A stretch of 36,779 bases of DNA from Hyphomonas sp. CY54-11-8 (GTDB lineage Bacteria; Pseudomonadota; Alphaproteobacteria; Caulobacterales; Hyphomonadaceae), in the NCBI RefSeq assembly GCF_000682735.1, contig NZ_AWFD01000010.1, forward strand, positions 1-36,779. The letters run 5' to 3'. Made by a program: the position numbers and the translations under genes. Position 1 is the stretch's first letter; the number at the start of each line of letters is the position of its first letter. Shown here in pieces: positions 23,489 to 36,779 of the stretch. The notes below the pieces were generated by a model, which worked only from the letters and a program-made list of their open reading frames with translations, made no database searches and was not told where the DNA came from.

Positions 23489-24004
23489 ATGGATAAAGCT
23501 GGAAAAACTGCGGCTCTGGAATCCCTGAAAGGGGTTTTCGAAGAGTCCGGTGCGGTCGTCGTGACCCACTATACCGGTCTGTCTGTTGCGGAAATGACGA
23601 AGCTGCGTGGCATGCTCCGCAAGGACGGTGCGCAGCTGAAGGTGGTCAAGAATACCCTGGCGCAGATCGCGCTTGACGGTAAGGGCGGCGACGAAGCCAA
23701 GGACATGTTCCAGGGCCCGGTTGCTATCGCCTTTTCATCTGACCCGGTGTCGGCCGCAAAAGCGACCGACGAGTTTTCGAAGGAAAATTCGAAGCTCGTG
23801 ATCATCGGTGCAGTGATGGGCGACCAGGTCCTCGACGCCAAAGGTGTCGAAGCTCTGGCGAAACTCCCGTCGCTCGACCAGCTTCGTGGCAAGCTCATCG
23901 GCCTCATCCAGGCTCCGGCAACGAAAGTTGCAGGCGTCCTGCAGGCCCCGGCTGGCCAACTCGCTCGTGTGGTATCGGCCTACGCCAACAAAGACGCAGC
24001 CTGA
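23489..24004 (+). CDS. rplJ: 50S ribosomal protein L10
   Basis: 171 residues starting MDKAGKTAALESLKGVFEES. The rRNA-binding N-terminal domain shows VVVTHYTGLSVAEMTKLR, MLRKDGAQLKVVKNTLA and FQGPVAIAFSSDPVSAAK; the C-terminal helix that carries L7/L12 dimers follows (APAGQLARVVSAYANK). ATG 23489 is chosen over the longer open frame because GGAG lies 7 bases upstream and the family N-terminus starts there. First gene of rplJ-rplL-rpoB-rpoC; separated from rplKA by 3 kb of unrelated genes. Confidence 0.97.
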   Translation: MDKAGKTAALESLKGVFEESGAVVVTHYTGLSVAEMTKLRGMLRKDGAQLKVVKNTLAQIALDGKGGDEAKDMFQGPVAIAFSSDPVSAAKATDEFSKENSKLVIIGAVMGDQVLDAKGVEALAKLPSLDQLRGKLIGLIQAPATKVAGVLQAPAGQLARVVSAYANKDAA

Positions 24005-24061
24005 GCCATCGTTTCCGGAAACTGAAGACCCAATCAACCGAACCAAACAGGAATTACCAAA

Positions 24062-24445
24062 ATGGCAGACCTTGAAAAAATTGCCGAAGACCTCTCGGCC
24101 CTCACCGTGCTCGAAGCCGCTGAACTCGCAAAGCTTCTCGAAGAGAAGTGGGGCGTTTCCGCTGCTGCTCCGGTCGCAGTCGCAGCCGTCGCCGGTGGCG
24201 ATGCTGGCGGTGCAGCCGCTGCTGAAGAGAAAGACGAATTCGACGTCATCCTGACAGAAGCTGGTGGCAAGAAAATCGAAGTCATCAAACTCGTCCGCGA
24301 AGTCGTTCCAGCTCTCGGCCTGAAAGAGGCCAAGGAACTCGTGGAAGGCGCACCGAAGCCGATCAAGGAAGGTGCTCCGAAGGCAGAAGCCGAAGAGATC
24401 AAGAAGAAGTTCGAAGCAGCTGGCGCCAAAGTCGAGCTCAAGTAA
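24062..24445 (+). CDS. rplL: 50S ribosomal protein L7/L12
   Basis: 127 residues. N-terminal dimerisation helices ([20 protein letters not shown] and [11 protein letters not shown]), an Ala/Gly/Val hinge, and the C-terminal factor-binding domain [20 protein letters not shown] with [20 protein letters not shown]. It forms the stalk that recruits and activates EF-Tu and EF-G. AGGA lies 9 bases before the ATG, and rplJ ends 57 bases upstream. The 152-base gap to rpoB holds hairpins that could tune readthrough. Confidence 0.98.
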   Translation: MADLEKIAEDLSALTVLEAAELAKLLEEKWGVSAAAPVAVAAVAGGDAGGAAAAEEKDEFDVILTEAGGKKIEVIKLVREVVPALGLKEAKELVEGAPKPIKEGAPKAEAEEIKKKFEAAGAKVELK

Positions 24446-24506
24446 GCTCCGGCCGCTTCACATTCGGGTGGCGTTCGCGCGAGGCGCCATCCTTTCAGAG
24501 ACCTGC

Positions 24507-24532
24507 GCGGCGGTTCCTTTTGGGGCCGCCGC
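24507..24532 (+). promoter_or_regulatory. Hairpin in the rplL-rpoB gap
   Basis: GCGGCGG (24507-24513) pairs perfectly with CCGCCGC (24526-24532). A weaker TGGCG/CGCCA stem precedes it near 24467-24490. The E. coli rplL-rpoB gap holds a partial attenuator and an RNase III site; a similar role here is inferred only from position. Confidence 0.35.
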
Positions 24533-24597
24533 GAACTCGCGTTCTGGCGATAAGGTCGCGGCCAGGGTGGCTGCGGCGATAAAATTGGGATCCTGGG

Positions 24598-28746
<4,149 letters not shown>

Positions 28747-28768
28747 CGTGAAGACCTGACTGGAAGAC

Positions 28769-28793
28769 CCCGCCGGGCAACCGGCCTGGCGGG
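28769..28793 (+). promoter_or_regulatory. Hairpin in the rpoB-rpoC gap
   Basis: CCCGCC (28769-28774) can pair with GGCGGG (28788-28793), or alternatively GCCGG (28772-28776) with CCGGC (28781-28785) around GCAA. There is no T-run, so it should not end transcription; an mRNA processing or stability role is possible. Confidence 0.35.
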
Positions 28794-28874
28794 ACCTTCC
28801 GATCCGAACGAGATTTTACCCAGGGCAGGGGCCCTCCAGTCCCCGAAAAAAGCCCACCCAAGGAGCAGACCTAA

Positions 28875-33095
<4,221 letters not shown>

Positions 33096-33132
33096 GCTCG
33101 AAGGTCCGGGCGCAAGCCCTTGAACCAACTGG

Positions 33133-33163
33133 AAAAGCCTGCCAGCAATGGCAGGCTTTTTTT
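33133..33163 (+). terminator. Rho-independent terminator of rplJL-rpoBC
   Basis: AAAAGCCTGCCA (33133-33144) pairs perfectly with TGGCAGGCTTTT (33149-33160) around GCAA, followed by further T residues, 37 bases after the rpoC stop. Confidence 0.95.
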
Positions 33164-33187
33164 GCTTCTGGAGGAGGCGTTTGCCCA

Positions 33188-33394
33188 ATGCAGCTTGAGC
33201 GGTCTGACCTGATCGGCAGTGCCTGTGCCGCGCTCGCGCTTGGCCTCATTGCCTGGCTTTCGCTGGATAGTTGGGCGATCACACGGTGCGAGGAAATCCT
33301 GAGCGCAGACCCGGCAGGGGAGGCAGGTCCGGCCTCGCCGGAACGGGCAAAATGCCTGAGGCGCCAAAACCAGCGTCCCGTAACGGAAAACTAG
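33188..33394 (+). CDS. Small hypothetical membrane protein between rpoC and rpsL
   Basis: 68 residues with one membrane span (LIGSACAALALGLIAWLSL, ~8-26) and a polar tail holding two cysteines (ITRCEEIL and RAKCLRRQ). GAGGAGG (33171-33177) lies 10 bases before ATG 33188, and the gene starts just past the rpoC terminator. I recognise no family. The start of the frame and its ribosome site are convincing, but it could be a chance ORF; conservation in relatives would decide. Confidence 0.5.
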   Translation: MQLERSDLIGSACAALALGLIAWLSLDSWAITRCEEILSADPAGEAGPASPERAKCLRRQNQRPVTEN

Positions 33395-33410
33395 CTGTTC
33401 CGGGACAGCT
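33393..33410. repeat. Inverted repeat AGCTGT-N6-ACAGCT upstream of rpsL
   Basis: Arms AGCTGT (33393-33398) and ACAGCT (33405-33410) flank a CCGG-centred core, overlapping the stop codon of the small ORF and lying just before the putative rpsL promoter. It could be an operator or a weak terminator. Confidence 0.4.
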
Positions 33411-33418
33411 TCCTACCC

Positions 33419-33447
33419 TTGACGCAGGCCTCCGGTAGGCTTACACG
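33419..33447 (+). promoter_or_regulatory. Putative promoter of the rpsL-rpsG-fusA-tuf operon
   Basis: TTGACG (33419-33424) and TACACG (33442-33447) are 17 bases apart. The 229-base gap before rpsL needs a promoter because rpoC ends in a terminator. The leader of ~170 bases also contains a GGCCCATCGGGCC palindrome near the start of rpsL. Confidence 0.45.
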
Positions 33448-33623
33448 CCACGCATTGTCAGAGAGGCCCCGGGATGAAAGTCCCTTCGCCGCACCGGATC
33501 TGAACTGATCCGGCCAATCTGGCTCCCAAGTTTTCGCCCCGTCCCGGAAGCCCTTTGGGGCATTCGGGGCATGATTACGTTAGCGGCCCATCGGGCCAGA
33601 GTTAAAAGAGACAGAAGGCCCGA

Positions 33624-34477
<854 letters not shown>

Positions 34478-34493
34478 TCACTACTGGCATTCC

Positions 34494-34533
34494 GGGGCGA
34501 TAACGGGTAACGCGCCCGCAAATCGCCCCTTTT
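34494..34533 (+). terminator. Terminator-like hairpin between rpsG and fusA
   Basis: GGGGCGAT (34494-34501) pairs perfectly with ATCGCCCC (34522-34529), with an inner CGGG/CCCG stem, followed by TTTT. It lies only 34 bases before fusA, inside an operon that normally reads through, so partial attenuation is likely. Confidence 0.6.
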
Positions 34534-34567
34534 CCTACCCGGAAAGCAAACACGAAGGTTGACCAAA

Positions 34568-36691
<2,124 letters not shown>

Positions 36692-36699
36692 GGAAATCC

Positions 36700-36715
36700 G
36701 GCCGGAGTTCCGGCC
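36700..36715. repeat. GC hairpin between fusA and tuf
   Basis: GGCCGG (36700-36705) pairs with CCGGCC (36710-36715) around AGTT. No T-run follows, so readthrough into tuf is expected. Confidence 0.5.
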
Positions 36716-36741
36716 AACAGTTTGAATGAAGGAGAGGCCCG

Positions 36742-36779
36742 ATGGGCAAGGCAAAGTTTGAGCGTAACAAGCCGCACGT
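36742..36779 (+). CDS. tuf: Translation elongation factor Tu (5' end only)
   Basis: Only the first 12 codons are in the window: MGKAKFERNKPH, the standard EF-Tu N-terminus just before the first GTP-binding loop. AAGGAGAGG lies 5 bases upstream of the ATG. Position after fusA in the str operon confirms the call. Confidence 0.93.
   Translation, partial: MGKAKFERNKPH

Overview
The window looks like chromosome from an alphaproteobacterium, most likely the Hyphomonadaceae/Caulobacterales side. This rests on GC-rich codon use, alphaproteobacterial versions of RpoB, RpoC, L7/L12 and EF-G, a large TonB-dependent receptor, an UrcA-like secreted protein, a CadC-like regulator with C-terminal repeats, and the HhH domain known from alphaproteobacterial NuoE and L21 C-termini. 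The genus is inferred from family resemblance only.

Layout. (1) 1-629: 3' end of an acidic protein with a DUF4332-type helix-hairpin-helix end. (2) 626-3139, minus: a tryptophanase-family lyase with a structured leader, and a Gfo/Idh/MocA oxidoreductase. (3) 3337-5956: small helical and hotdog-like proteins, an MscS-type channel and a secreted VasI-like protein. (4) 6154-12252: solute-binding lipoprotein, DUF3667 membrane protein and a large TonB-dependent receptor closed by a strong terminator. (5) 12461-14172, minus: a translationally coupled pair of RNA methyltransferases. (6) 14271-17521: coupled pair of a BON/OmpA envelope protein and a membrane-anchored coiled-coil, hyperacidic, HhH protein. 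(7) 17635-18996: M48 metalloprotease lipoprotein and a hypothetical single-span membrane protein. (8) 19279-36779: the ribosomal/RNA polymerase region, rplK-rplA, then a 3 kb interruption holding the UrcA-like gene and a CadC-like regulator, then rplJ-rplL-rpoB-rpoC, a small ORF, and rpsL-rpsG-fusA-tuf (tuf cut by the window end).

The ribosomal/RNAP part is ordinary in content but not in layout: no nusG or secE lies upstream of rplK, and rplKA is separated from rplJL-rpoBC by unrelated genes with their own terminators. The points most worth a second look are the two proteins combining a long Asp/Glu tract with a C-terminal HhH domain, one in a coupled operon with a BON/OmpA protein; the leader of the tryptophanase-like gene, which has two mutually exclusive hairpins and an anti-Shine-Dalgarno stretch; a family of short intergenic hairpins of the form GCCGGA-n-CCGGC; and a possible ATC start codon on the MscS gene. 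No tRNA, rRNA, CRISPR array, insertion sequence or phage gene was seen.
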